A stretch of DNA of 64,000 bases from Bin87 sp965203195 (GCA_965203195.1 OZ241860.1:2790001-2854000); one strand, 5' to 3'; counted from the stretch's first letter, positions 17,231 through 27,051 are shown. Translations and numbers: made by a program. Notes: a model not told the origin generated them from the sequence alone.

Positions 17231-17960
17231 CCCGTCATTATCCCTCTGCTATACTCCTCGAACTGTCGGTGCTGCGCGGCACCCGCCCGATTGCAAGCTG
17301 CTGCATCCAGCGTGCAACGTCGCGGAACTCCTCACCACTCCCGCCGGCGTGCGGGCGACGGCAAAGACACCACGGAGCTCCGTACAGAAAACTGCTCGAA
17401 TTCTCTGAATTTCCTGGTCTCAAGCACCGAAAAATCGCGCCCAAATCATAAGGCGAATTTCTCGCGATTCGCCGCCTGGCAAGCCGAATCGCGAGACCCC
17501 TAGCACCACCCACGGAAGTACCCGAAAAAACCACGCCGGCACATAGGGACAATCGGCCAGTTGACCCAAGCACTACACCCTGCTGTTGTCCCCGCCAAAT
17601 TCTGGGGCATTGCAAAATGCCCAACGAAATCATTCACCAACTACCAGCGCAGGCTGGTCTGTTGCAACGCGTCACAACGCAAGAATGAACTATGGCCTAC
17701 GCGACGGCTCCCGAATTCCGGCGCGAACAGCGCGACTATCGCCGTTATTGAAGTCCCCGGCGCTGCCAGGGCTGGAGATCTGCGCCAAGCGCCAATCCCC
17801 TTACTGGAACAAGCCGCGCCAGCGCCCCATCCGACCCAACGCCAACCCCGTCCGCAACGACCGGCGTATGACACACCAAACCGCCCAGCCCGCCGATACC
17901 GAGCGGTCGTCGTAACCGACAGCCAAGCGTCAATCCGGTTCACAATGTAAAGGAGCAACG
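17231..17960. other. 730-bp stretch without a supported gene
   Basis: Several overlapping short frames are open but none shows a start signal with convincing protein composition. A 12-bp inverted repeat TCTCGCGATTCG (17460-17471 with 17485-17496) forms a stable hairpin. A 19-codon frame starting at 17692 (MAYATAPEFRREQRDYRRY) has protein-like composition and may be the relic of a gene, with following pieces such as RQSPYWNKPRQRPIRPN in another phase. The stretch borders the defence island and may be decayed island DNA. Confidence 0.4.
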
Positions 17961-18944
17961 ATGATCTCGCTACTTCCCTTGCTGGAATCCTGCACCCCGC
18001 GACCGAAGGAACAGACCAGCGAAGACTACGCCGCCGACCTGCACAAGGCCCTGGGCGGCGAAATCCGCACCGCCGCCAACGCCGCGGATTTCTTTGCCGG
18101 AACCTACGCCACGCCTTCCATGCGCCGCGTGACCACCGGCATTTTTGACCGGCTGCGCCACGGCAGCTCCGCCAACCAACCTGCATTCATACGCTTTGAT
18201 TCCGCTTTCGGCGGCGGCAAAACCCACACGCTGATTGCCCTAGCCGCCGCGGCCAAACACCCCGAACTGATCCGCGCCGGCGCCGCCGGCGGCCTTCTGT
18301 CGCCGGAGCTGGCTGTGGACGATGTCCGGTTGGTCTGCTTCACCGGCGAAAACGCCAACATTCTGCAAGGCATGGCAATGGAAGGCACCGACCGCCGCGC
18401 CAAATCACTTACCGGATTTCTCGCCTACCACCTGGGCGGGGAAGCCGCCTATGATGAGCTGAAGGAACACGATGACCATTTCAGCGACCCCGGAGCCGCC
18501 GGATTTCAGAAACTCATTGGCGACCGCCCCACGCTGATACTGATTGACGAACCGGCGCGGTGGGTAGCCGCCGCCAAGCAAATCAAGGATATACGCCGCG
18601 CCGGCGACGGGCTACGCAACGCCCTGACCGCTATCGCCAAAGCCGTCGCCAACAGCGAACGCGCCGCGCTGGTAATCACCACCGCGGAACCTGGCAGCGA
18701 CGCCTACCGGGACGAATCCGAAACAGTCCAGCAGCAAATCCAGGCGGTAATGCAGGAACTGGACTCAGTCACCGCGCGCACCGCGCAAGCACTCACTCCC
18801 ACCGATGCCAGCGACCTTCCCGCCATCCTGCGCCGTCGCCTGTTCACCAACGCCGAGGACAACCTGCAACGCGACGCCGTCGCTCAAGCCTACGCCGCCA
18901 TCTGGCGCCGCCGCAACCCGTCGGACACTGACCCGGATGCTTGA
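17961..18944 (+). CDS. DUF499 AAA+ ATPase, C-terminally truncated
   Basis: 327 residues representing only the first third of a DUF499 protein (usually about 1000 residues). Walker A is FGGGKTHTL (residues 82-90), Walker B TLILIDEPARW near 191-201, and a sensor region follows with RAALVITTAEPGSDAY. The match stops at RRRNPSDTDPDA, where a stop appears and unrelated sequence begins. AAGGAG precedes the ATG. DUF499 proteins are partners of DUF1156 methyltransferases and helicases in anti-phage gene clusters. Missing its C-terminal two-thirds, it is probably non-functional or reduced to an ATPase module. Confidence 0.85.
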   Translation: MISLLPLLESCTPRPKEQTSEDYAADLHKALGGEIRTAANAADFFAGTYATPSMRRVTTGIFDRLRHGSSANQPAFIRFDSAFGGGKTHTLIALAAAAKHPELIRAGAAGGLLSPELAVDDVRLVCFTGENANILQGMAMEGTDRRAKSLTGFLAYHLGGEAAYDELKEHDDHFSDPGAAGFQKLIGDRPTLILIDEPARWVAAAKQIKDIRRAGDGLRNALTAIAKAVANSERAALVITTAEPGSDAYRDESETVQQQIQAVMQELDSVTARTAQALTPTDASDLPAILRRRLFTNAEDNLQRDAVAQAYAAIWRRRNPSDTDPDA

Positions 18945-19072
18945 CTGCAATGCCGGTTGGTGGTATGCTTTGCACACCAACTGCCACCGGCCGCTCAAAG
19001 TCATGCGGGCACTGGAGCTGATCTACGCGTGACCAAAATTCGGAAGCATCACCTCACCAAATGGAGGTGGCA

Positions 19073-19933
19073 ATGGCTCTGAATCTCATCATATGGAATG
19101 TCCAGCACGGCAGTGCTGCGTACATCCAGACACCCAACGGCAAGCGCATCATCATTGACTTGGGCGCTGGCGACACCGCACGAAATGCGTTCAGCCCCCT
19201 GCAACACCTTTGGAATGCCGGGATACGCACCATCGACCACGCCACCATCACCCACCCGCACCTTGACCACATCGACGACATCCTCTACTTGGACGCATTC
19301 TCGCTTGGCACTCTACACATTCCGCGGCACCTCACTGAACAGGACATCAGAGACGGCAACCAGCGTCTCAGCAGCGAAGCCGAACGAAAAATCAGCAAGT
19401 ACCTTGAACTCCAAAATCGGTACACGGGTACCGTAGCCCCGCAGAACAGCGTACTGAATCCCGAAAATAACGGCGGCGTCACGATCCGAACATTCAAACC
19501 CTGCCTGTCAGCGAAATCCAACCTCAACAATCACAGCATCGTGACTGCGCTGGAATACCGGGGCCTGAAAATTTTGGTGCCAGGCGACAACGAACCGCCT
19601 TCTTGGAAAGAACTTCTCAATTCCCAAGACTTCCAACGCGTAATCGCCGGTACCAACGTACTCGTCGCACCTCACCACGGGCGGGAATCAGGGTACCACG
19701 GGCCTCTGTTCGACCATTTCAGGCCCGAGATTACGCTTATCTCCGATGGGCGAACTGTCGACACCAGTGCCACCAGCCGGTATTCGGACAAAACGAAGGG
19801 CTGGAAAGTACGCAGACGCAAGGGACCTCCCCAGGATCGGAAATGTGTCACCACTAGGAATGATGGCCAAATCGAAGTCACTGTCGACCAGAACACCCAA
19901 GGGCGCCCCACGCATGCCGTGTTGATTGACTGA
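19073..19933 (+). CDS. ComEC/Rec2-type metallo-beta-lactamase-fold hydrolase
   Basis: 286 residues. Opening NLIIWNVQHGSAAYIQTPNG is the usual start of soluble ComEC-like MBL domains, followed by IIIDLGAGD, the metal site THPHLDHIDD (HxHxDH), the later LVPGDNEPPSW and the His of VLVAPHHGRESGYHG. Start 19073 is preferred because the in-frame ATG at 19061 overlaps GGAGGT, its ribosome-binding site. Base composition is less GC-rich than the flanking genes. It lies between a truncated DUF499 gene and a patatin gene 37 bases downstream, suggesting a two-gene insert. Predicted to cleave a phosphoester, possibly nucleic acid. Confidence 0.88.
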   Translation: MALNLIIWNVQHGSAAYIQTPNGKRIIIDLGAGDTARNAFSPLQHLWNAGIRTIDHATITHPHLDHIDDILYLDAFSLGTLHIPRHLTEQDIRDGNQRLSSEAERKISKYLELQNRYTGTVAPQNSVLNPENNGGVTIRTFKPCLSAKSNLNNHSIVTALEYRGLKILVPGDNEPPSWKELLNSQDFQRVIAGTNVLVAPHHGRESGYHGPLFDHFRPEITLISDGRTVDTSATSRYSDKTKGWKVRRRKGPPQDRKCVTTRNDGQIEVTVDQNTQGRPTHAVLID

Positions 19934-19970
19934 GCAAGCCCCCACCACGCGCGCATTACGAGGCGAACCA

Positions 19971-21074
19971 ATGACAGAGAACAGCAATACTGGACTCGCC
20001 CTCTCTGGAGGCGGGTTCCGCGCAACCTTGTTCCATCTTGGCGCTGTTTGGCGTCTTAACGAGCTGGCCATACTCCCGGAGATAGACGCAATTTCGTCCG
20101 TCTCCGGCGGCTCCATTTTGGCCGGCCTAATGGCCGCCCGATGGCCTAGCCTCACATTTCAAGGCAACGTCGCTACGAACTTCCAAGACGAAATCGTCAG
20201 CCCAATTTGGCAATTTTGTAGCCGGCATATAGATGCCTTGGCCGTGCCACTTGGGCTAGTCTCCGGAACTTGGAAACTCGAGCGCAGTTACCAGCGGCAT
20301 CTGGTGGGGAAATCCCGATTGCAAGATATGCCGAACAAACCAGAGTTCATTTTCAACGCGGCTCATATCGAAACCGGGAGGAACTGCACACTGTCGAAAG
20401 CAGGCATCCACACCTGGCGCCTGGGCGATTGCAAGCTTCCACATCTGTCGATAGCCAAGGCAATAGCCGCGTCGTCAGCGTGTCCACCCGCTTTCCCGCC
20501 AGTGATACTGAAACCCGATCCAAGTTCGTTCACGAAATCGGAGCACGCGGACCTGTTCCACAGAGAGGATCTGAAGGCAAAACTCTCTCTTACCGATGGC
20601 GGTGCCTACGATAACATCGGGGTCCATGCCGTCAGGGACTACGAAACCATCCTGGTATCCGACGCCAGTGCTCCATTACGAGCAACCCACGGCAAATGGT
20701 TGGCAAGGCAATTCAACCACAGGGTAATGCGACCAATGGAAACTGCCGTGGAACAAACCAGAGCTATCAGAAGAAGAACCATCATGGAACAATTCTCGTC
20801 CAACCAGAAATGCGGAACACTCTGGGCCATCACGACTGATATACGAAGGTACCCCATTCAAGGCCCGTTTTCAATCAGTTCGGAATGGAATCAACACCTT
20901 TCATCGATCAGAACGCGCCTGAACCCTTTCAGCGACGCCGAGAAGTCCTACCTAATCAACTGGGGATATGCGCTGTGCGACCTCTCGATGCGGTCTTACT
21001 ACAAGCAAGAAGCACTGTCGCCCCATTCGCTCCCGTTTCCGAAACACGGATTCGCTGACCTCCCCTCAGCCTAA
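19971..21074 (+). CDS. Patatin-like phospholipase
   Basis: 367 residues. The oxyanion loop is ALSGGGFRATLFHLGA, the nucleophile elbow is SSVSGGSILAG (Ser in S-x-S-x-G form) and the catalytic Asp is in LTDGGAYDNIG. Start 19971 follows a weak AGGCG; the frame also has an ATG-less extension that is not needed. Patatin lipases act on membrane phospholipids, and in several bacterial immune systems they are abortive-infection effectors. Located inside an anti-phage-type island and paired with an MBL hydrolase, it may be such an effector, but no nucleotide cyclase or sensor is visible nearby. Confidence 0.9.
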   Translation: MTENSNTGLALSGGGFRATLFHLGAVWRLNELAILPEIDAISSVSGGSILAGLMAARWPSLTFQGNVATNFQDEIVSPIWQFCSRHIDALAVPLGLVSGTWKLERSYQRHLVGKSRLQDMPNKPEFIFNAAHIETGRNCTLSKAGIHTWRLGDCKLPHLSIAKAIAASSACPPAFPPVILKPDPSSFTKSEHADLFHREDLKAKLSLTDGGAYDNIGVHAVRDYETILVSDASAPLRATHGKWLARQFNHRVMRPMETAVEQTRAIRRRTIMEQFSSNQKCGTLWAITTDIRRYPIQGPFSISSEWNQHLSSIRTRLNPFSDAEKSYLINWGYALCDLSMRSYYKQEALSPHSLPFPKHGFADLPSA

Positions 21075-21825
21075 CGCAAGAGGGTTCTTCAATGCAACCG
21101 GCAATCGATGAAGTAGCATTAGAAATGCAAACTGCCGTCACAAACCTGCGCGTGGAGTCTGCAATGCCACCGACCACCCGCCACCTCATCGAGGACTGGC
21201 TCCCCATCAACGAAATCTCCGTGGAAGCCCTCCGCGAAAGCGGCGCCATGGCCGGCCACCCGTTGGTCAACCAGCTCCACGTCTGGTGGGCCCGCCGGCC
21301 GCTCGTAGTCGGCCGCGCCACCGTGGCCGCCGCTTTGCTGTCGGCCAATGCAGACCATAGCCGATTCATCCGCGCGATAGGTAGCACCGATACCGTCGTT
21401 GCCGAGCGGCGCAAAATGGACGAAATCAAAGCTAGCGGTCAGTGGTCCAACGTCACCTTCAGTAACAAGCGCGCTTTCACTCACAACCTCACCAACTCGG
21501 AGAGGGAGTGGTTCCAGGACAACTTGGCCACGCCCGACCCCGTCGTGCTGGATGTTACCGCCGGCGGCGGCAGCATCCCCTTTGAGGCGGGCCGCCTGGG
21601 CGTCCCGGCCATCGCCAACGAGCTCAACCCGGTGGCAACCCTCATTTTGCGCGCCACCTGCCAGTGGCCCCAGCAGTTCGGACGCGAACTTGTGACCGAG
21701 TACGAAACCGTCAGCAACCGGCTGCTGGAACGCGCCCGCTCACTCATCGCCGACAATCAGGTCTATCCCGCGGAACCGGAAAACGACGCCGCAGACCCCG
21801 ATTCCAAAAATTTCGCGAATCAAAC

Positions 21826-21877
21826 GACCGTCCGGCTGAACAAATACGACCAAACGTATTTGTTCAGCCGGACGGTC
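21826..21877. repeat. Perfect 23-bp palindrome inside the DUF1156 gene
   Basis: Arms 21826-21848 and 21855-21877 are perfect inverted copies (outer end GACCGTCCGG, inner end ACAAATACG) around a 6-base loop ACCAAA. The palindrome is in frame, encoding ...VRLNKYDQTYLFSRTV. The right arm fits the family protein sequence; the left arm looks like an inverted duplicate of it. Confidence 0.95.
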
Positions 21878-23706
21878 CAATGCCCCAGCTGTGGCAACCT
21901 GATTCCCTTGTCCCCCAACTGGCGACTGGACGGCAAGGGCAAGGGCATCCGCCTGCTCCCCGATGAAATGCGCGGCGTCTGCGACTTTGAAATCGTGGAC
22001 ACCAAGGAAGCCCAAAGCCCTGGAACCATTATCCCCAGGTCGGGGCAGGCCGAATGTCCCTACCCCAGCTGCGGCATTGCCACCAAGCGCAACGGGAACA
22101 TAGAACCCAGCTACATCGCCAGCGAAGCGCAGGCCGGCCGGCTGGGGCGCCAAGCCTACTGCGTAGTCGTCAAACGCCAATGGCAGAAACTGATCAAGGG
22201 ACAGTGGCAGAACATCAAGACGCCCAAAGGCGAAAAACCCCGCGAGTTCCGCCCGGTGCGTCCGGAGGACAACAACGAGGAACACATCCGGCGCCTGCTG
22301 GACGCCAGTATGCCGGTCTGGGAAGAAGCCGGCAGCATCCCCAACGAGGCCATCCCGGAAGTCGGCGACAAAGTAGTCACCCCGCGCCAGTACGACATGA
22401 CGCGCTGGCTTGATATGTTCACTCCCCGCCAGCAGTTGGCGCACGGATACTGTACCCAAGCCTTCCGCGAACTGGTGGACACCGACAAGGACGCCGGCCA
22501 GCTTACCGACATCCGGCGTGCTGCTTGGTGCTACGCCGCCCTGGGCATCGATAAGCTCATCGCCCGCAACAACCTGCTCAGCCCGTGGGACGCTGGCACC
22601 AACAAAATCGCCGGCATTTTTAGCAGCCACGATTTTGGGATGAAATGGTCCTACGCCGAAATGGCTACAGCCGTCGCCGGCCTGGGGTTGGAATGGTCCC
22701 TGGACGAAATCGGCGACTGCATCGCCAAGCTGGTTGAAATGGCCGGCCACGGTGAAGCCCCGTCCGGCGCGCTGGTAGCCGGAAGCAAAGACGAATTGCC
22801 GCCGGCGACCCCCGCCACGGTGATCAATGGCGATGCCGCGATGCTGGACTATGACGACGACAGCGTGGACGCCATCGTCTTTGACCCGCCTTACCACAAC
22901 AATGTGAACTACGCGGAGCTGTCGGACTTCTACTATGTCTGGCTGAAGCGCACCGCCGGGCGGGCGCTGGCCGAAGACCTCTTTGCCGCGCCCTTTACCG
23001 ACAAGGCGAACGAGGCCATCGCCAGCCCGGCCCGCTTCCGGGAACAGGCCCAGGCCGCCAACCGCGGCCGAAAAGGCAAAGCCCGCACCTCGGCGAAAGA
23101 ACTGGCGACACAGGACTACCAGAGCAAGATGGCCGGCATATTCCAGGAGTGCCACCGGGTCATCAAGAAGCCCGACGGCGTCATGGTGATAATGTTCACC
23201 CACAAGTCCAACGACGCGTGGGGCGCCATGACCGTTGCCCTGGCCGAAGCCGGCTTCAACATCACCCGCACCTGGCCGGTGAAAACCGAAGGCGAAACGG
23301 TCAACAACCGACAGCGGGCCGCCGCGCGTTCCACCATCCTGCTGGTGTGCCGCCCGGCCGGGCAACGCCGCCCAAAGCCTTGGCGCGAAGTGACGCAAGA
23401 CATCGCCAATGCTGTCCGCGCAGATCTGGAAAATCTACAGGGATACGGGCTCAGCCCGGTAGATACTTACCTGGCCGCTTATGGCCCTGCCCTACAGGTC
23501 GTAACCGAAAACTGGGGAACGGTAAGCACCATTGCCAACCCCGACCGGCCCAACGACCCTTTCGGAGTGCACCCGGAGGACGCGCTGGAGGTTGCCCGCA
23601 AGGAAGTAGTAGCCTTTCGCGCCGAACAGATCGCCAACGGCCGCGGGAAGAGTCTGTCTGACCCGCTGACCTGGTTCTACATCCTGGCCCAGGACGGTGC
23701 CAGCGC

Positions 23707-23867
23707 AGGGCTATCGCATATGGAGCGTTTCGCTTGTTATGGGCCTAGTTTTAGCGGACAGCCACGACTGAATTCGTAATTTAGCTACGAATACAGCTGC
23801 ATGGTGACTTTTGGAATCTGGTATATCGGTAAGACGACCGGAGAAAAAATCCATATGCGATAGCCCT
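23707..23867. mobile_element. 161-bp MITE with ISAs1-type ends
   Basis: Perfect 17-bp inverted ends AGGGCTATCGCATATGG (23707-23723; 23851-23867) equal the left end of the ISAs1 remnant at 14303. The interior is AT-rich and non-coding. It lies inside the DUF1156 gene; flanks (GTGCCAGC / GGCACCAGC) are only imperfectly alike, so no clean target duplication can be claimed. Confidence 0.85.
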
Positions 23868-24344
23868 AGGCACCAGCGGCATTGCCCTTGACAAAGCCGG
23901 CAGTGCCAAGGTAGTATTTGACAAGGCGAACCTGTTCGCACGCGCCCTCGGCGTGGATCTGGGCAGCGCTGCCGCCAAGCGAGTGCAGGAAAGCGAAAAA
24001 GGCAAGTTAACGCTGAACTGCGCCGTCGAGTGCTGGGGAAAGCGCATTATGGCAAAGGAACGGAGGGCCGCCATTGCTATCGCTACAAAAGAAAACGCCG
24101 CGGCGGCCAGGCAGTGGCTGGAATTAAACGGCTACCGCTGGCAAAACGGCGAGTTCAAAACCGCTTATGGCCCCCTGCGCAGAATCCGCAAGCCGGTCCA
24201 CCCGGACGAGGCGGGGGCGCGGGCGTTGTACTCGCTGCTGTATGGAGCGGAACAACCACGCCAAGAGCGGCTCACCATGAACGACGCCATCAACGAATAG
24301 ATGCGACCGACTGAACACTGATCTACGTACCTAAGGAGACAGAA

Positions 24345-25274
24345 ATGTCACTGGCCGAACAGATTGCCGTGATAAACCGCGCCTTTTTCTCTGGCCCCCC
24401 CGCGGACGGCATGGAACAAATCCTCTCTGACGGCACTCAGAAAATCGTCAATTGGCACCAAGTGCGCCCTGCCTTGCTGGAACTCGCAACGATGCCGTGG
24501 TGCCAACTTCAGGACGAGTGGCAGTACTTTCTTGACGAAAACCGTTACCCGGCCGGAACCCTTATGGAACTCACCCCGGAACGGGCAAATATTTTTCGTT
24601 CACTCACCGGCCAATTGCGCCAGCAAATAGCCGGACCGATGCAAGTACTTGCATCGGTTCAACCAAACATACCACCTGACAACGTCACCGTCAAGATTGC
24701 TGCCACTGATCTCGAAACTATCGAGCAGGCCTTAGGCCACGTCCGCTCGGTCACCCAGATGGCAGCCATCGACGACGCTATATCGGTTGCTTCTTTGCAA
24801 CCTGGCTCTTTGGAGATCATTTTGATCGCGGGGAAAGCCTCACTGCTAGGCCTAAGGCTGGCTATCATCCTGGCGAAACGCTGGAAATCCCCGCGTAGCA
24901 AGGCCGACGCTCGCCGCCTCCTGCAATTACTCAAGCGCCGCGATCCTGATGACGACACGAGCGAAGCAGAAGTTCTTGCAGCCGTTCAGGACGAAGCGAA
25001 AGACGAACTTTGGGAACATGCCACCGACGCACTACAAACCGCGTTCCAGAATGCCGGCAAAGGGGTTCACGAAGCCAACGAGGCGAAGAACAAAATTGCA
25101 CATGCGGCCAAAGACATTTATGACAACGCAGATGCAGTTTCTGCGGAGTGGAAGCTCCCCCCTGTTACCATCCAAGGGCTACCTGGCGGCGCAACTGCCC
25201 ATCTGAACTTCGATGACCCGGAAGCCATAGGGCGAGTAATTAGGGCCATCGCTGCTCCTCCAGACGGAAAGTGA
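24345..25274 (+). CDS. Conserved-looking protein of unknown function in the defence island
   Basis: 309 residues with AAGGAG eight bases before the ATG. A globular region of about 100 residues is followed by NVTVKIAATDLETIEQAL and SLQPGSLEIILIAGKASLLG, then a hydrophobic/basic stretch LRLAIILAKRWKSPRS that may contact the membrane, then a charged helical region with Ala-rich heptads (residues 205-260) likely to be a coiled coil. I do not recognise the family. It sits 45 bases after the DUF1156 gene and ahead of the helicase gene, a slot where accessory subunits of such islands occur. Confidence 0.7.
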   Translation: MSLAEQIAVINRAFFSGPPADGMEQILSDGTQKIVNWHQVRPALLELATMPWCQLQDEWQYFLDENRYPAGTLMELTPERANIFRSLTGQLRQQIAGPMQVLASVQPNIPPDNVTVKIAATDLETIEQALGHVRSVTQMAAIDDAISVASLQPGSLEIILIAGKASLLGLRLAIILAKRWKSPRSKADARRLLQLLKRRDPDDDTSEAEVLAAVQDEAKDELWEHATDALQTAFQNAGKGVHEANEAKNKIAHAAKDIYDNADAVSAEWKLPPVTIQGLPGGATAHLNFDDPEAIGRVIRAIAAPPDGK

Positions 25275-25431
25275 GCGGCAGTCTATCGGAAAGCGTACGT
25301 CCGCGCTCTGTCACGTGGACGTGGTAGTAATACGGCCAGCCCGGCAACATTAGCCATCGGAGTATTCTGATGCCCCTTGGCCGACATCCCCTTCCGGCTG
25401 GCCTACGCGTTCGTAGAAATGCGCCAACTTC

Positions 25432-27051
25432 GTGGCCGAGTTCTACGAACCTGCCTTGGCGCAGGCTGTCTGCTACAACCGGACTACCTACACCTTCAGT
25501 GCCGACGGCCTGAAAACGACGTCGCGTGGCATAGCCGGCCTGCTCGCCAACAGCGGGCGCATCCGTCTGATTTGCGACCACAAAGTTATGCTAGAAACCC
25601 ACGCCGCCATCGTGGCTGGTCGCCAGCAGGCCCAAGCCGTCTTTAGGCAAGATATTGCGCCGGCCGACCCGACCGCCATAACTCCCGATGACACCGCCGG
25701 CAAGCAAGCCCTCGACCTGTTGACTTGGCTGGTAGCCGAAAACTGCCTGGACACACGCGTCGCCATCATACCCAATGACGGCATCTTTCACGACAAAATC
25801 GGCATAATCGCCGACGTTGATGGTAACTATATTGCCTTTCACGGCAGCCTGAACGAGACCCGCGCCGGCGCGAATGACGCGGAACGCCGTTTGTACGATG
25901 ACATTGACGGCCTGGTTAGCGAAGTGTATGCCAGCGCGCCGGGCGTCAATCAAACCGCGCTGGGCTTCATAATGACCACCTACCGCAAGCGGCTGGGTTC
26001 CTCTCCCCGCGCCTTCGCCCAAACCTGCCGCAACCACTTGACGCGCCAGCAAGCTGACGCCGCCGCCTGGCAAGAACTGGCCCGCCTCGACGACGAGGAA
26101 CTGGACGACGACCCGGACGCGCCTTTGCCCGGCACTACTCTGACGCCCCACGCCATGGCTCGCCTGGCACAGGCCGCCCACGATGCCGGCCGACTGGAAC
26201 GCCGGGACACCAAACTTGGCGAACTGCGCCGGCAACTGGACGACCTGGCAAGTGCCGGGCACCGCAAAGTAATCATCTTTACCCAATTCCGCGACACAAT
26301 GCTGTACCTACAGGAACGGCTGGCGCAGCACGGCTGCTGCCTTATCGTCTGCCTCTCCGGACAGGATGACCCGGCGCAGGGCAGTCGCGCCCAGCGCATC
26401 AAGACGCTACGGGATGCCGACGCCGGCCTGCTCATCGGCACCGAAACGGCGTCCGAATCCCTGAACCTGCAATTCTGCTCGGCTATGGTCAACTACGACA
26501 TCCCCTGGAACCCGATGACTCTGGAGCAGCGCATAGGCCGCATTGACCGCATCGGGCAAGCCCGCCCTATGGTGGACATCGTGAACCTGTTTTACGCCGG
26601 CACCGCGGAATGGGACACCTACGAAGCGATGCTGGAACGGCTGGAGGCCATCCGCGGCAATGTGGGCGAATACCAGCCCATCCTGTACGACCCGGCGTCG
26701 GCCAACCGGCTGTCCGCCATCATCCGGGCCAACGGCGACCGGGAATCAACCCGGGCGGCGGTGCAGAACATCGCCGGCCCGGCCCGGCTCAATCTGGACA
26801 CCCTCAACAGCGCGCTGGAACAAACCGCGTTGCCAGTGTCCGCCATAACGATGGCCGACATCCGGCGCGCGCTCGCCGAACCCGGCCTGCTGCCGGAGGG
26901 CTGGACTGCGGAACATCGCGGCGGCGCGCATGGGAAGGTTACCCGGCCCGACGGCTCTAGCCAGCTAGTAGCTACAGACTTGGATGCTTACCATTACGGC
27001 GGCGCCAATGTCGTCTGGTTCGGGCCGGGCAGCCCGTGGTGGCCGAGCTGA
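25432..27051 (+). CDS. PLD-domain/helicase protein lacking the first RecA domain
   Basis: 539 residues from a GTG; the true start is uncertain and may be lost, because the frame is closed by a TAG just upstream. Residues 1-150 are a phospholipase-D-like domain (CYNRTTYTFSADGL, IFHDKIGIIADVDGN, FHGSLNET: the H-x-K motif). Next comes TTYRKRLGSSPRAFAQTCR, which normally lies after the ATP-binding domain, then helicase C-terminal motifs KVIIFTQFRDTMLYLQE, LLIGTETASESLNLQ and NPMTLEQRIGRIDRIGQ. Family proteins have a DEAH ATPase of about 450 residues in between; it is absent with the frame preserved, so Walker A and B are missing and it cannot be a helicase as it stands. Confidence 0.82.
   Translation: MAEFYEPALAQAVCYNRTTYTFSADGLKTTSRGIAGLLANSGRIRLICDHKVMLETHAAIVAGRQQAQAVFRQDIAPADPTAITPDDTAGKQALDLLTWLVAENCLDTRVAIIPNDGIFHDKIGIIADVDGNYIAFHGSLNETRAGANDAERRLYDDIDGLVSEVYASAPGVNQTALGFIMTTYRKRLGSSPRAFAQTCRNHLTRQQADAAAWQELARLDDEELDDDPDAPLPGTTLTPHAMARLAQAAHDAGRLERRDTKLGELRRQLDDLASAGHRKVIIFTQFRDTMLYLQERLAQHGCCLIVCLSGQDDPAQGSRAQRIKTLRDADAGLLIGTETASESLNLQFCSAMVNYDIPWNPMTLEQRIGRIDRIGQARPMVDIVNLFYAGTAEWDTYEAMLERLEAIRGNVGEYQPILYDPASANRLSAIIRANGDRESTRAAVQNIAGPARLNLDTLNSALEQTALPVSAITMADIRRALAEPGLLPEGWTAEHRGGAHGKVTRPDGSSQLVATDLDAYHYGGANVVWFGPGSPWWPS

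Larger units (their letters stand above)
21092..24300 (+). pseudogene. DUF1156 DNA methyltransferase, split by a MITE
   Basis: The first part (21092-23706) opens with RHLIEDWLPINEIS, HVWWARRPLVVGRATV and VLDVTAGGGSIPFEAGRLG (SAM-binding motif I), contains zinc-finger-like CPSCGNLI and the catalytic VFDPPYHNNVNYAELSDFYY near residue 600, and motif HRVIKKPDGVMVIMF. A 161-bp MITE interrupts it at 23707; in-frame readthrough adds 24 foreign residues then a stop at 23779. The rest of the protein resumes after 23867 in another phase (DKAGSAKVVFDKANLFARAL ... AVECWGKRIM) to TAG at 24300. The upstream piece keeps all catalytic motifs and might still methylate. The family modifies adenine or cytosine in anti-phage clusters. 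Confidence 0.88.
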
